Shown piece by piece: positions 54,170 to 64,000 of a DNA stretch of 64,000 bases. The first letter of the stretch is position 1. Every line of letters begins with the position of its first letter. Made by a program: the position numbers and the translations under genes. The notes below the pieces were generated by a model. That model did not search any database and was not told the DNA's origin. It saw nothing but the letters and a program-made list of their open reading frames with translations. The DNA lies in contig NC_088297.1 in the NCBI RefSeq assembly GCF_032854445.1, positions 3,721,991 to 3,785,990 on the forward strand. Direction: 5' to 3'. Source of the DNA: Liolophura sinensis. Lineage: Eukaryota; Mollusca; Polyplacophora; Chitonida; Chitonidae.

Positions 54170-54357
54170 ATTTATTCATTTATCTGATTGGTGTTTTACG
54201 CCGTACTCAAGAATATTCACTTATACATGTATACGATGGCAGCCAGCATTATGGTGAGAGGAAACCGAGCAGAGCCCCAGGGAAATCCACGACCACCTGC
54301 AGGTTGCTGGCAGACCTTCCCAAATACGTCCGGAGAGGAAACCAGCATGAACTGGAA
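54170..54357 (-). mobile_element. SINE S1, lacking head
   Basis: TTTATCTGATTGGTGTTTTA to AGGAAACCAGCATGAACTGG. A short insertion (ACATGT) interrupts CTTATACGATGG. Confidence 0.9.
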
Positions 54358-54405
54358 GATGGTTTAACCTTTGCATAGTCGTAGTATGACTTCAAGGATA
54401 CATAA

Positions 54406-54513
54406 AATCTTTCTATATATTTTCTATATATTTTCTATAATCTTTCTATATATTTTCTATAATATTTCTATATATTTTCTATAATCTTTCTATATATTTT
54501 CTATAATATTTCT
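54406..54513. repeat. 22-bp AT-rich minisatellite
   Basis: About five copies of AATCTTTCTATATATTTTCT plus AT. Confidence 0.88.
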
Positions 54514-54681
54514 TAATGTGTAGATTATCATGTGTAATAACATGCAACAGTATAAACAAATCTTTCAACTTTCACTTTGGGGGGTAAAAATGGCTTCAAA
54601 GTACAGTTTTCTAAAGGCAATAGTATTCAGTCCAGAAACTCAGTAGGTTAAATTAAAGTAACAATGTTAAAACTCTATCAG

Positions 54682-54787
54682 AGGGGGTGGGGGGTGTGGA
54701 GACGGAACAGATCTACCTGAATAGGTGCGTGGGGTAAGGGGTGGGGGCAGATGAAACGGGGGCGGGTGTAGGGGCGCGGAGGGGGAG
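54682..54787 (+). other. G-rich tract, possible G-quadruplex
   Basis: Repeated runs of 4-6 G on the plus strand (GGGGGTGGGGGGTG, GGGGTAAGGGGTGGGGGC, CGGGGGCGGGTGTAGGGG). Strand-asymmetric and GC-rich in an AT-rich region. Sits about 4.5 kb upstream of the gene start. Confidence 0.7.
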
Positions 54788-55456
54788 CTCAGCTGGCCCG
54801 AAGAATAAATGGAGTATCTGTGTACATGTCACCTTGCCCATACTGTAGTGACACAGTTCACTGAGCTCCGAATGTTCATTGAGTTCCAAGCGAGATCAAC
54901 AATGACGTAATTTCTGAAAAAATCTGTCCATTGACCATTGGTAAATACGTATAACATACAGGGGGAATTAAAAGTATAAAAATAACCCCAAAATGACGTT
55001 TTTTTAAACAAAAATTCTGGGCCAATTTCTTCATGACATAGAAACATAATCTTTGTTTGATAGTTCCTTTATAAGCATCCTGCAAGGACTGTTATAGGTG
55101 GCAAGGTGTATTACATTTTCACCTGGAATAAAACTCAACCTTTCTTCCAACAGTTACACAATAAATCTACTAAATACACTGCGTTATAAATGGGTATAGT
55201 ATAGAGTACACCCTTTTACCACACATAGTCCCTGGCAAATAAATATTAACATGTGACATGAATACACTGTATAAATTAGCTGTATGAACCATAGATTGCT
55301 TCTACATGAACATCTATTAAAGCAATACCCTAAATACTCAAAAAACTCAACCAGTCATGGATGCAATTTGAATAGATGTAATTCAGAGAATTTCAACACT
55401 AAAAATGTACTATTCGTATGGTTGTAGGGTGCGTATATGAGCTTTAGGACATTACG

Positions 55457-55837
55457 TAATAATCCGTACCGATCGGGTAATAATCCGTACCGATCGGGTA
55501 ATAATCTGTACCAATCGGGTAATAATCTGTACCGATCAGGCAATAATCTGTACCCATCGGGTAATAATCTGTACCGATCGGGTAATAATCTGTACCGATC
55601 GGGTAATAATCCGTACCCATCGGGTAACAATCCGTACCCATCGGGTAACAATCCGTACCGATCGGGTAATAATCCGTACCCATCGAGTAATAATCCGTAC
55701 CGATCGGGTAATAATCTGTACCGATCCGGTAATAATCTGTACCGATCGGGTAATAATCTGTACCGATCGGGTAATAATCTGTACTGATCAGATAATAATC
55801 CGTACTGATCAGGTAAAAATCTGTACCGATTGGGTAA
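55457..55837. repeat. 21-bp minisatellite, about 18 copies
   Basis: Unit GGGTAATAATCTGTACCGAT plus C, with CCGTACC/CTGTACC and CGATC/CCATC variants. Open on both strands because the period is seven codons. Confidence 0.95.
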
Positions 55838-56454
55838 CATTTTTCCAACATGCCAAAATATGCCAAGACATATATGTCAGTGGTCGTATTTGTAGAGGTT
55901 TTACGGTAAATACAGAAATATAACTCCGAGACTGGGATACATGTAAATGTATCTATGCACACGTACAATTACAGCATTTACTTCGTATCACAATACAGTT
56001 ATACAATTAAAGAGTGCTCCTTATGTTGGTTAAATATTAAAAAAGTCATTTTTGCATTGAAGACAACCGCCAGTTTTTTTTTAATAGAGACGTTTCAAGG
56101 TCTCGCAGCACACCAGAGCTGAGTGCTAATTCCCACACAACAGTCTATGCTTTAGCCTAGCGGCAGTATGCTTACTATATTAAATATCTGTTTCATTGAA
56201 ATTCAGGAGTGGAAATCATGCCTCCATTCACAGTAACTGATGGTAAAGACAACAGAGAAACTAAAAATGCCAAGTAGAAAGGTTTACTTTGAAATGTTGC
56301 CTCAAATTTCAAAGGCCACTGTCCACGACTGGGTGACCATGGCTGCTCTGATATGTATAGTGGCTTGCATCCTGACACGTGAATGTGACTTACAGGAAAC
56401 CATTTTCTGCTTTCTTAACAGTACTGCTGAATTTCCTATCATACTAGATTGGGT
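55838..56454. other. Unassigned sequence
   Basis: No repeat or gene recognised. An open frame at 56240-56608 runs into the S3 SINE and is rejected. Confidence 0.4.
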
Positions 56455-56815
56455 CAGGTGTATTTCCATCGTTTCTAAATCTCTGGCATCGGGAGCCGTA
56501 GATCCAGGATCAATCCTGGGTCGAGTCACACCTAAGACTTTAAAAGAGGAAGTTGTAACCTCCTCGCTTGGCATTCAGCATGAAGGGGATAGTGCAACGA
56601 CTGGTTGACCCGTATCAGTATAATGGCTCGGGCAGGGCATCTTACTAGCCTTCTGTAAGGTGTCTCAGTGAAGTAGCACTAGATAAAAGAGAAATCCATC
56701 CTGCAACAAGGAGGTACATTACATACACCCTAAGGATTCCTTCGTCATCATATGACTGAAAAATTGTTGAGCACGACGTCAAACCCGAAGCACTCACTCA
56801 CTCACTCACTCAGTC
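56455..56815 (+). mobile_element. SINE S3, full length with (ACTC)n tail
   Basis: GTAGATCCAGGATCAATCCT, CTCCTCGCTTGGCATTCAGC, CATATGACTGAAAAATTGTT, GAAGCACTCACTCACTCACT. Best S3 copy in the window. Confidence 0.92.
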
Positions 56816-57469
56816 TAAACCTTTGTGACAAACAAAACTGGATGTACACGTGCATGTATCGATGTGGCAGTGTGCAGATACGTGTATACATTTACAGGTG
56901 CAGACACGTCAGAAGCCAGGTGAATCGAGTATCCCACCACAACAGACAAGGGTCTTCAGCTGCCTAGGTCCTGGAAGCTTTGGGATGCGAGCCAGCTGGA
57001 GATGCCCTTAAATCGTTTTGCGTGGCTTTATTCTTCACAGTTTTATGCGTTTAACAGTCCACAGTCATGACAGTGCACATGTGTGTGTATGGGCCTTCAT
57101 TTCGTTGGTTGCCATTAAACTGGTTCAACTTTACTTCAGATTCCTTTATTTTTTTTATTTTATTTTTGATGAAAAGTGGTACGGCCATGGCTGTACTGTT
57201 GTCGGTGCCAAATGAGGTACATATAAGCATGAACAACCATTTAATGGGAAGAAACTAAAATTAAATTGAAGCCATAAATGTATTCGTGGCATATCTGAAT
57301 AGCCATTTTACAGTTCTTGAAAACATTTGGGCACCAAAACTACTAATGAAGCTGTATTAAAATCAATATTTTACATATTAAACACAAATATGTTTTCATA
57401 TGAATTTCTTTCATTCACAGCCCCACAAAGCTCTCAGAAAGCTTCATTTGAAATTTGTGTTAAAAACAT

Positions 57470-57890
57470 ATACCCAAAATGACCATAAATTTTGTCCACG
57501 ACTGCAAATATAACTTGCCCATTTTCGCTAATTCTGCGAGTTCAAAGAGAGTTGGCAAGAGGACGTATTTCGCTGGTTACATGTGACCATTTGCAAGCTA
57601 TCACACTGTCAGCGCTGCTCTGGTCTTATTCTCTGTGCTGTACGTCTTTAATTATACCGGTTACATGTGACCATTTGCAAGCTATCACACTGTCAGCGCT
57701 GCTCTGGTCTTATTCTCCATGATGTACGTCTTCAATTATATTCTACTGATTTTAGAAAAGATGTCTTGAGGCTTGCATGGAACATGGGATGATATTCTAC
57801 TGGAAAGTTTCAGCACCAAAATGATATTATTTTGTGACGTTTATTTGCCTCTAAATAATGCACTTTTGTGGATGAACTTCCACGTCATAC
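57470..57890 (+). repeat. Dispersed repeat R2, copy 1, interrupted by an 84-bp duplication
   Basis: AAATTTTGTCCACGACTGCA, AACTTGCCCATTTTC, GATATTCTACTGGAAAGTTT and TTGCCTCTAAATAATGCACT match 59125-59340. Extra DNA at 57547-57738 holds two 84-bp tandem copies (GGTTACATGTGACCATTTGC..., starts 57574 and 57658). Confidence 0.75.
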
Positions 57891-58801
57891 AGGTTTAATG
57901 TTTCAATGCACAGTCACCTTTGATGACTGGCTTCAGAATTGTCAATTTTTCTCTACAGGAGCATAACTTCCACTCCCATCCTAACACCTATACCCATCCC
58001 CTCTTTAATTAACACATTGGCCGGTAATACTGAGGTGTAACAAGAAGAACAGAATTAGCAACATGGTGACATTTAACTATAAATGCTTGTTATCTGCTCA
58101 TTAACATCAGTCTGACACTATGTAGCTCATCTCCACAAATCTACACTTTTTTAAAACTAACTGTAAGAGATATCCCATGATAGGCTGTGTGTACGACATA
58201 TGACGGGTGTGTAAAGCTAAAGCATGTGTAAAAACTACCCGATTTGCATTCTTTCCCCTTCACACCTTGAATCTCAGGTAAATCACAAAGGTACACATGT
58301 AAATGTTTATTAACCAGAGCGATCAGGTACTCAGTAATTGCAATATGATTGTGGCTACACATGTCCTTCATTATGACCACTGATCAACACCTCGTTAACA
58401 CTTTTTTCTGTATACATGTATCAGACTCTTGGGTAACAGTCGACAATCAACCAACAATATACACGTGTACTGTAATTAACCTAACAAATGTAGAACTACA
58501 CTTTCAGGATCCGTCAAAGGCTTTAAAATGATACTTTTGATGCCAACACTTAAATTTTTCTGATAAGAAACTACATGTAAGTAATCAAACTTCACAGAAA
58601 ACTCTAAATTGGACCTAGAATTTAAAGTAATTTCATAGCGAGAGCACATCAGAACCACAAAACAGTTGTCAAAACATGTTAGACTGATAACTTACAAAAT
58701 CAGACCAAACAGTCAACCGATGCTTCTAAAACCAGCCAGAAGTAATAAAAATGACACAAAAATTTCGAAAATCATTTCATAAATCCTAAGGCAAATCCAT
58801 G

Positions 58802-58976
58802 TACCTTAATTCCTCAACCTTTTCTCATATGAAAAAGCAACTTTCAGTGCAATTTATACACATTTTTAATTCGATTTTGGAGACAAAAATTACATTGGTC
58901 CGATTGGCAAATTTCTGAGCTTCACAAAAAGTATATTTTTCTCAGTCTGTGCAGAAATATAAACCTCCAGAAATAT
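58802..58976 (+). mobile_element. MITE M1, subfamily a, right end lost
   Basis: GTACCTTAATTCCTCAACCT, TTTCAGTGCAATTTATACAC, CTTCACAAAAAGTATATTTT. No inverted terminus on the right. Confidence 0.75.
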
Positions 58977-59124
58977 ACTTATTTATTTATAGCCCCAATG
59001 GCAATGCTGTCAAATAACAGACAGGAGTACAAAACCAACCTTACCACTACATGTAGCTATCATGGAAGCTAGCTACTGTATAAGGCAGCCCCTAACAAAA
59101 ACAAAATTGTTTTAAATGATGTGA

Positions 59125-59340
59125 AATCTATCCTAACTGATCATAAATTTCGTCCATGACTAACTTGCCCATTTTCTCCTGATTCTGAGAGTTCTATTGA
59201 TTTTAGAAAAAGGTGTTTAAGGGTTCGCTTGAAACTTGGGATAATATTCTACTGGAAAATTGTTTTCGGCATCGAAAATGATATTCTGTGATATTTACTT
59301 GCCTCTAAAAATGCACTTCACTGGGCAAAATTTTAGGTCA
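59125..59340 (+). repeat. Dispersed repeat R2, copy 2
   Basis: CATAAATTTCGTCCATGACT, AACTTGCCCATTTTCTCCTG, GATAATATTCTACTGGAAAA, GCCTCTAAAAATGCACTTC. Lacks the insertion present in copy 1. Confidence 0.75.
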
Positions 59341-59859
59341 CATTTAGGGTACATGTACATGTATATGTACTCTCTTAACTACGCCCAAATGTTGACTTAA
59401 CACAGGTTTACACCAAGCTATTAAAGGCCCTACTGCATTCATACCATAAGCCCCATGGGCGTGAGAGTATATCTACTGTAGATGTCATATCACTATACTA
59501 CATAACTCATACATGTTTATATGTTGATTTACCCTGGACATAATCCATGGATTTTGGGAAAGGGCCTGTGGGCTCATAGCAAAACGCCACTCTTCATAAT
59601 ACACCCAAATTATACCCCCACGGCTCAAACAGTAAGAGAGAGGTGCATGCATGCCAAAAAATGTCACATGTTAGGAAATCAGTCCCCAATTGAGAAAAAA
59701 TTGTGGTTGTGAATTGGGAAATGGGGTGAATTACGGGCCCCTGGAGCATAGGTACCCTGCACACTCATGTACATGCATTAAAATGTTACTGTTTACGCGC
59801 TGTCCAGAATTATACTTGTGTGCACACACAATACCTGTGCACTTTAGAAATGATTTACT

Positions 59860-60075
59860 GTTAATCTTCAACCTTTTCAAGTACTAAAGCACTTTTTTAG
59901 TGGAATTTATGCATACAATTATAATAAAAACGCCCCTGAATATGATTTGTTTGTGTCATGATAAAGACGCGGCTTCTTAAAACTGTGTAAATCATTTCTC
60001 TACACCCTACAGTTCTCTCAGAATGTTTCAAAACATTGGTTGCATAGGCGGTTGAAAAGCTTGAAGATTTAGGGT
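59860..60075 (+). mobile_element. MITE M1, subfamily b
   Basis: AATCTTCAACCTTTTCAAGT at the left, AAAGCTTGAAGATTTAGGGT at the right, interior GTTCTCTCAGAATGTTTCAA. Confidence 0.82.
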
Positions 60076-60759
60076 ACACTGATTGTAAAGATGTCCACTT
60101 GTACTGGACAACCACATACCTTTCACCTGGTCTTCAACACCCCCACCTCTAAAACCACACCCCAGATTGCTACCTGCCAAGATGCGGCCAGGGAGTCTCA
60201 GGTGGCACACCTGTTCACTACCACGTTAAGTCAAAGCTACCTGTAGAGAGAGCTAAGTTCACCTGGGAAGATCATCACAAAGCTGTATGTAACATCTACT
60301 GTCAATCATATGTATATAGATTTAAGAAGCCACTGGTGGATTTATCCTTGCTGTTCTATTGCCATGGAAACACGCAGATGTAGTATAAATGGGGAAGGCA
60401 CAGGTGTACATGAATCAACCACCTGTAACATCAAAGTGGGAGTTCTCTGCTTTTATCTCCGTTAGATTTGTTAGAACCACGTCAACCCTTGGGGACAACA
60501 AAACGTTTTAACAAAAGAGACCACTTTAATAAGGAAACTGCATGTACTATGACCCCAGGTACATGTACATGTCAGAAGTGGTCATAATACTTTGACATTT
60601 AATTATCACCTGTACTCAGTATTTACATGTGCTGGCTTTTGTACTCTTCAGGTTGTACACGATTAGCTGTGTGTATGGGTAACAGGGTTTATAAGAATGG
60701 AGATAACAGGTCTGTTCATGGGTATACCTTCCCATACACCTGTGCTTCCATCTAGACAT

Positions 60760-60931
60760 GTACCTTAATTCATTAACCTTTTCGCATATCAAAAGGCAAC
60801 TTTCAGTGCAATTTTTGGCATATTTGAAAGTTGATTTTCAAGACAAAACTACACTGGTTGGACTGGCCAATTTCAGGGCTTCGCAAAAAGTGTAATTTTA
60901 CCAGTGTACACAGAGTAATGCCTTCAGAGTA
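60760..60931 (+). mobile_element. MITE M1, subfamily a, right end lost
   Basis: GTACCTTAATTCATTAACCT, GGTTGGACTGGCCAATTTCA, CTTCGCAAAAAGTGTAATTT. Confidence 0.78.
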
Positions 60932-61212
60932 AGATTGATTCTACCCCGCTGTTAGTTGCGGGCCGTGTGCAAATATACATATTAAATAGAAATGACCTAT
61001 CATTTCTATTTCATTTCATTTTCACAACACTGAGTGTCTAATGCAACACACTGGCCGGTACGTTTACCTCCTCGGGGTAGTATCATTTCATACTGTTTAT
61101 GCCTACAGTTAAAAGAATTTGAGTTTTTTTTTTACTTGTTAGATTTGTTTCCAGATTTATATAAAGGTGAACTATTGGAATTGCCTTCAGTTAAAAAAGT
61201 GTTATTTCGTAG

Positions 61213-61890
61213 AGTTTATAGATATCGCTTCCGTTTTTACATTTTCGATAGTTTAGACTCAGACGCCATGAAGTGGAAAAAGAAACATTTGTTTCATGAT
61301 GTTCCAAACTGAGCTCAGCGGTATGTCATAATACATGTACAGTGCAATTTTCCATTCCTACGTCACTCAACGATCGGCCGTATGTGGGAAGGTCTGGCAG
61401 CAACCTGCGGATGGTTGTGGTTTTTCCCCGGGCTCTGCTCGGTTTCCTCCCACCATATTGCTGGCCGCCGTCGTGTAAGTGAAACATTCTTGAGTATGGC
61501 GTAAAACACCAATCAAATCAATAAATAAATCACTCAACGATACATGATGTCATACATACGTAGCTTTGAAATATCTGGGTCAACTGCAATGGAATAAGCT
61601 TGCCATTGATTGGTTTAAAATGTATGACCTCTGCAGAAGGAGAGAAAGAGAAAGGCAGCAACAAGCTGCATGAAACATGCCGTCTTTTTGCCTCATTTTC
61701 TTCATTTTTTAGGGTAGAATAGACATTAACACCTTTGTCTTGATGTTTGTTGGGTAACCCGATACCACTGAACCTGGTTTTGTACCTCATCAAATCCCTC
61801 GAAAGCGCTGACGAGATACAAAACAAGGTTCAGCCATAAAGGGTTACACAACAAACACCAAGACAAAGGTGTTAAACCCTTAAATAAACA
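61213..61890 (+). repeat. Dispersed repeat R1, copy B, interrupted by SINE S1
   Basis: Collinear with 395-893. Ends in a 152-bp hairpin (61724-61875) whose 35-bp outer arms differ at two positions by eye (TTAACACCTTTGTCTTGATG / CACCAAGACAAAGGTGTTAA), with a second paired segment inside (CCTGGTTTTGTACCTCATC / GAGATACAAAACAAGG). Confidence 0.82.
61375..61530 (+). mobile_element. SINE S1 inserted in R1, perfect 11-bp target-site duplication
   Basis: CACTCAACGAT flanks it at 61364-61374 and 61531-61541. 5' truncated at CGGCCGTATGTGGGAAGGTC, ending AACACCAATCAAATCAATAA. Confidence 0.95.
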
Positions 61891-62039
61891 CCTTGAAAGG
61901 TGAAAAGAATTACAGTACATGTATGTAACTACCCCAGCCTTCCAGGAATTTCTCGCTGCTGTGACCATTTGTGCAGTTCACTAAGGACAACATGTTTTCC
62001 TCCAATAATGTGAACATATAGGCACTAGTACATGTATCC

Positions 62040-62213
62040 AGGTATTGTATATGGACAAGTTTGTCGGTAACTTTCCAGAAGTTCAGTGGTTTATGCCCCG
62101 GCATGCATGCATATGAAAAAAACTGACAAACTAAGTACACATGTACATACACGTAAGGGAAAATTCTTGAGTAGATGGTGTAAAACAACCAAATAAATAA
62201 ATAAATAATAGTG
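62040..62213 (+). mobile_element. S1-related SINE (S1b)
   Basis: GGACAAGTTTGTCGGTAACT, AGAAGTTCAGTGGTTTATGC, then AAATTCTTGAGTAGATGGTG, TAAAACAACC and an (AAAT)n tail. Confidence 0.55.
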
Positions 62214-62284
62214 AAAAATGCAAACAAATGCAGTATTTCATCACAAAATGAAGTGGAGTGGTCAATGAATTCTTTTCAAGAAGT

Positions 62285-62425
62285 ATATTCAGTTATTTGA
62301 TTTATCACTCAAGAATTTATGACTTCTATAAAGGTGGTCAGCTTTATGAATTGGGAGAAATGGAGTGCACAGGATAAACCACTGACATTTGGCAGGTTAC
62401 TGATGAACTTACTCACGTTTGACCC
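62285..62425 (-). mobile_element. S1-related SINE (S1b), degraded
   Basis: TTTGATTTATCACTCAAGAA, GGTGGTCAGCTTTATGAATT, GATAAACCACTGACATTTGG, CAGGTTACTGATGAACTTAC. Confidence 0.55.
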
Positions 62426-62649
62426 AGCGTTGTTGACCATTTATTGTCGGCAATTAAAGGCTGAATCCATGTATTTCATTTCATTTCATTTCAGGATGTC
62501 ACTCTATTTACAGTGTTTTATTTATTTAAAGCAGACACTAATTTTCCAGAACCCAGAAGCACCAGTATTACATTACTAGAACGAGATGTGTATTTGTATC
62601 ACTCAAGTTCTTGTCCTACATGTACTCTACTTCACTTTATTTTGGTGTG

Positions 62650-62995
62650 ACAGCTTCAGTGGCCCAATGGTTAGAGGGTCCGCGTTCGGAGGCTGGATCA
62701 AACCCAGGTCTGGTCATACATGTACCAAAGGCTTTAAAAATGGTACATGCACCTGTTGCTGCCTGGACACTGACGAGCACTGAAACAAGACTGGTTGGAA
62801 AATGTGACAGTGCGAGGTGTCAGGTATGGAGGTGTCAGGTATGGCATAATACCTCAGCAGTTTTGGCAGTAAGGGCGCGCCATGCCACAAGAAGACACAA
62901 TGTATGTGCACACACTCCTATGACTCCCAGTCGTCATACAACTGAAAAATTGTTACGTACGACATTAAACCCCAAAAAATCAGTCATTCATTTTT
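62650..62995 (+). mobile_element. SINE S2, full length
   Basis: CAGCTTCAGTGGCCCAATGG (head), GGATCAAACCCAGGTCTGG (B-box region), CACAAGAAGACACAATG, and 3' end CATACAACTGAAAAATTGTT followed by ACGACATTAAACCCCAAA. Confidence 0.88.
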
Positions 62996-63207
62996 ATTTT
63001 GGTATGTCAATATGCACTTACAGATGCTGACCAAGGCCTAAAAATTATACTGTTAATGCCCATTCTTCAGGTTTTGCTGATATATGTAAATTAAGCCAAC
63101 ATCACGATTGCCTCATAAGGTAGACGAATTGATCAGAATGAAAAAAAATGTGTACTTCATCTGAAAAATGCATAAACTTTTATTACAGGTGAAATACAGT
63201 ATGCTCG

Positions 63208-63645
63208 TGGTAAATGTTCATGTAAACGAATGTTCATGCAAGTGAATGTACATGCAAGTGAATGTACATGCAAGTGAATGTACATGCAAGTGAATGTTCA
63301 TGCAAGTGAATGTACATGCAAGTGAATGTTCATGCAAGTGAATGTACATGCAAATGAATGTTCATGCAAGTGAATGTACATGCAAGTGAATGTACATGCA
63401 AGTGAATGTTCATGCAAGTGAATGTACATGCAAGTGAATGTTCATGCAAGTGAATGTACATGCAAACGAATGTTCATGCAAGTGAATGTACATGCAAGTG
63501 AATGTACATGCAAGTGAATGTTCATGCAAGTGAATGTACATGCAAGTGAATGTACATGCAAGTGAATGTTCATGCAAGTGAATGTACATGCAAGTGAATG
63601 TACATGCAAATGAAGGTTCATGTAAGTGAACGTTCATGTAAGTAA
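63208..63645. repeat. 16-bp minisatellite, about 27 copies
   Basis: Unit GAATGTACATGCAAGT with a GAATGTTCATGCAAGT variant interspersed. Edge units drift to CATGTAAGTGAACG. Confidence 0.95.
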
Positions 63646-64000
63646 ATCTCAATACTGAGTAATCTTACTGTAGGCGACAGGAAACCAGAATTAAGTCAAA
63701 TAAACTTTTCAATTTGGCCTAGCTAAGGGCTTGTATGAGGTAGCCTGAAGACATCAGAAGTCGTCATTGTGGGTAACCAGATGTCCTTGGCAAAAACTTT
63801 GTAATTAATTAAACACAGGTGAATCTGTGGTCTGTGGCTACAGGTAATTAATACATCTGAGTCTACAGCGTAAGTATTAAAAACTACATGTACAGTTTGT
63901 ACTTTTATTTTGGAAATGTGATGCATGGTAGGTACACTGTACATATATGTAGGTATGAAAATATATTAATCAGGCTTTCTTGGTACATTCATTTATTTAG

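Noticed and set aside
55355-55968. Open frames of 116-174 codons on both strands
   Set aside because: Produced by the 21-bp array (seven codons per unit).

Overview
This window is eukaryotic nuclear DNA, most likely from a mollusc or another lophotrochozoan. The evidence is one intron-rich animal gene with GT-AG introns, a dense load of tRNA-derived SINEs, short inverted-repeat elements (MITEs), and many mini- and microsatellites. There are no bacterial operons, CRISPR arrays, phage genes or toxin genes. The taxon is inferred from remembered SINE consensus sequences of molluscs and was not searched.

The only convincing protein-coding gene is a complete Rho GTPase-activating protein on the minus strand. 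It runs from an ATG at 50199 to a TGA ending at 18480, with 15 coding exons, 1944 nt and 647 residues. Every exon joins its neighbour in phase through GT-AG sites. The order is: conserved N-terminal region, RhoGAP domain with arginine finger R325 and the other catalytic landmarks, then the C-terminal region typical of ARHGAP18/28/40 (fly conundrum). I assembled the exons by hand, including a 78-nt and a 92-nt exon.

Layout. 1-18.4 kb: gene-poor repeats, namely a 21-bp array at the left edge, MITEs, SINEs, an 83-bp GC-rich minisatellite (3.85-4.85 kb) and a 54-bp array (9.08-9.46 kb). 18.48-50.2 kb: the ARHGAP18-like gene. Its 14.9-kb intron 12 holds a 4.1-kb satellite (62-bp dimers flanked by 31-bp monomers, 25.4-29.6 kb) and a split 54-bp array (31.5-33.4 kb). 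Intron 10 holds about 42 copies of a 64-bp repeat (37.96-40.67 kb). Intron 9 holds a minisatellite grown from a SINE tail plus a duplicated 3' end of exon 9. 50.2-64 kb: upstream flank with SINEs, MITEs, a 21-bp array (55.46-55.84 kb), a G-rich tract (54.68-54.79 kb) and a 16-bp array (63.2-63.65 kb).

Repeat family names used here (S1-S3, M1-M9, R1, R2) are local labels. S1 is a tRNA-derived SINE with an (AAAT)n tail and about 28 copies. S2 and S3 are two other SINEs that share one 3' end. M1 is a palindromic MITE with nine copies in two subfamilies.

The most interesting points are a tandemly triplicated 5' splice site inside the RhoGAP domain, the duplicated exon-9 splice donor, the dimer/monomer structure of the intronic satellite, and SINE copies with clean target-site duplications, one of which has an empty-site paralogue in the same window. 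I found no new multi-gene system.
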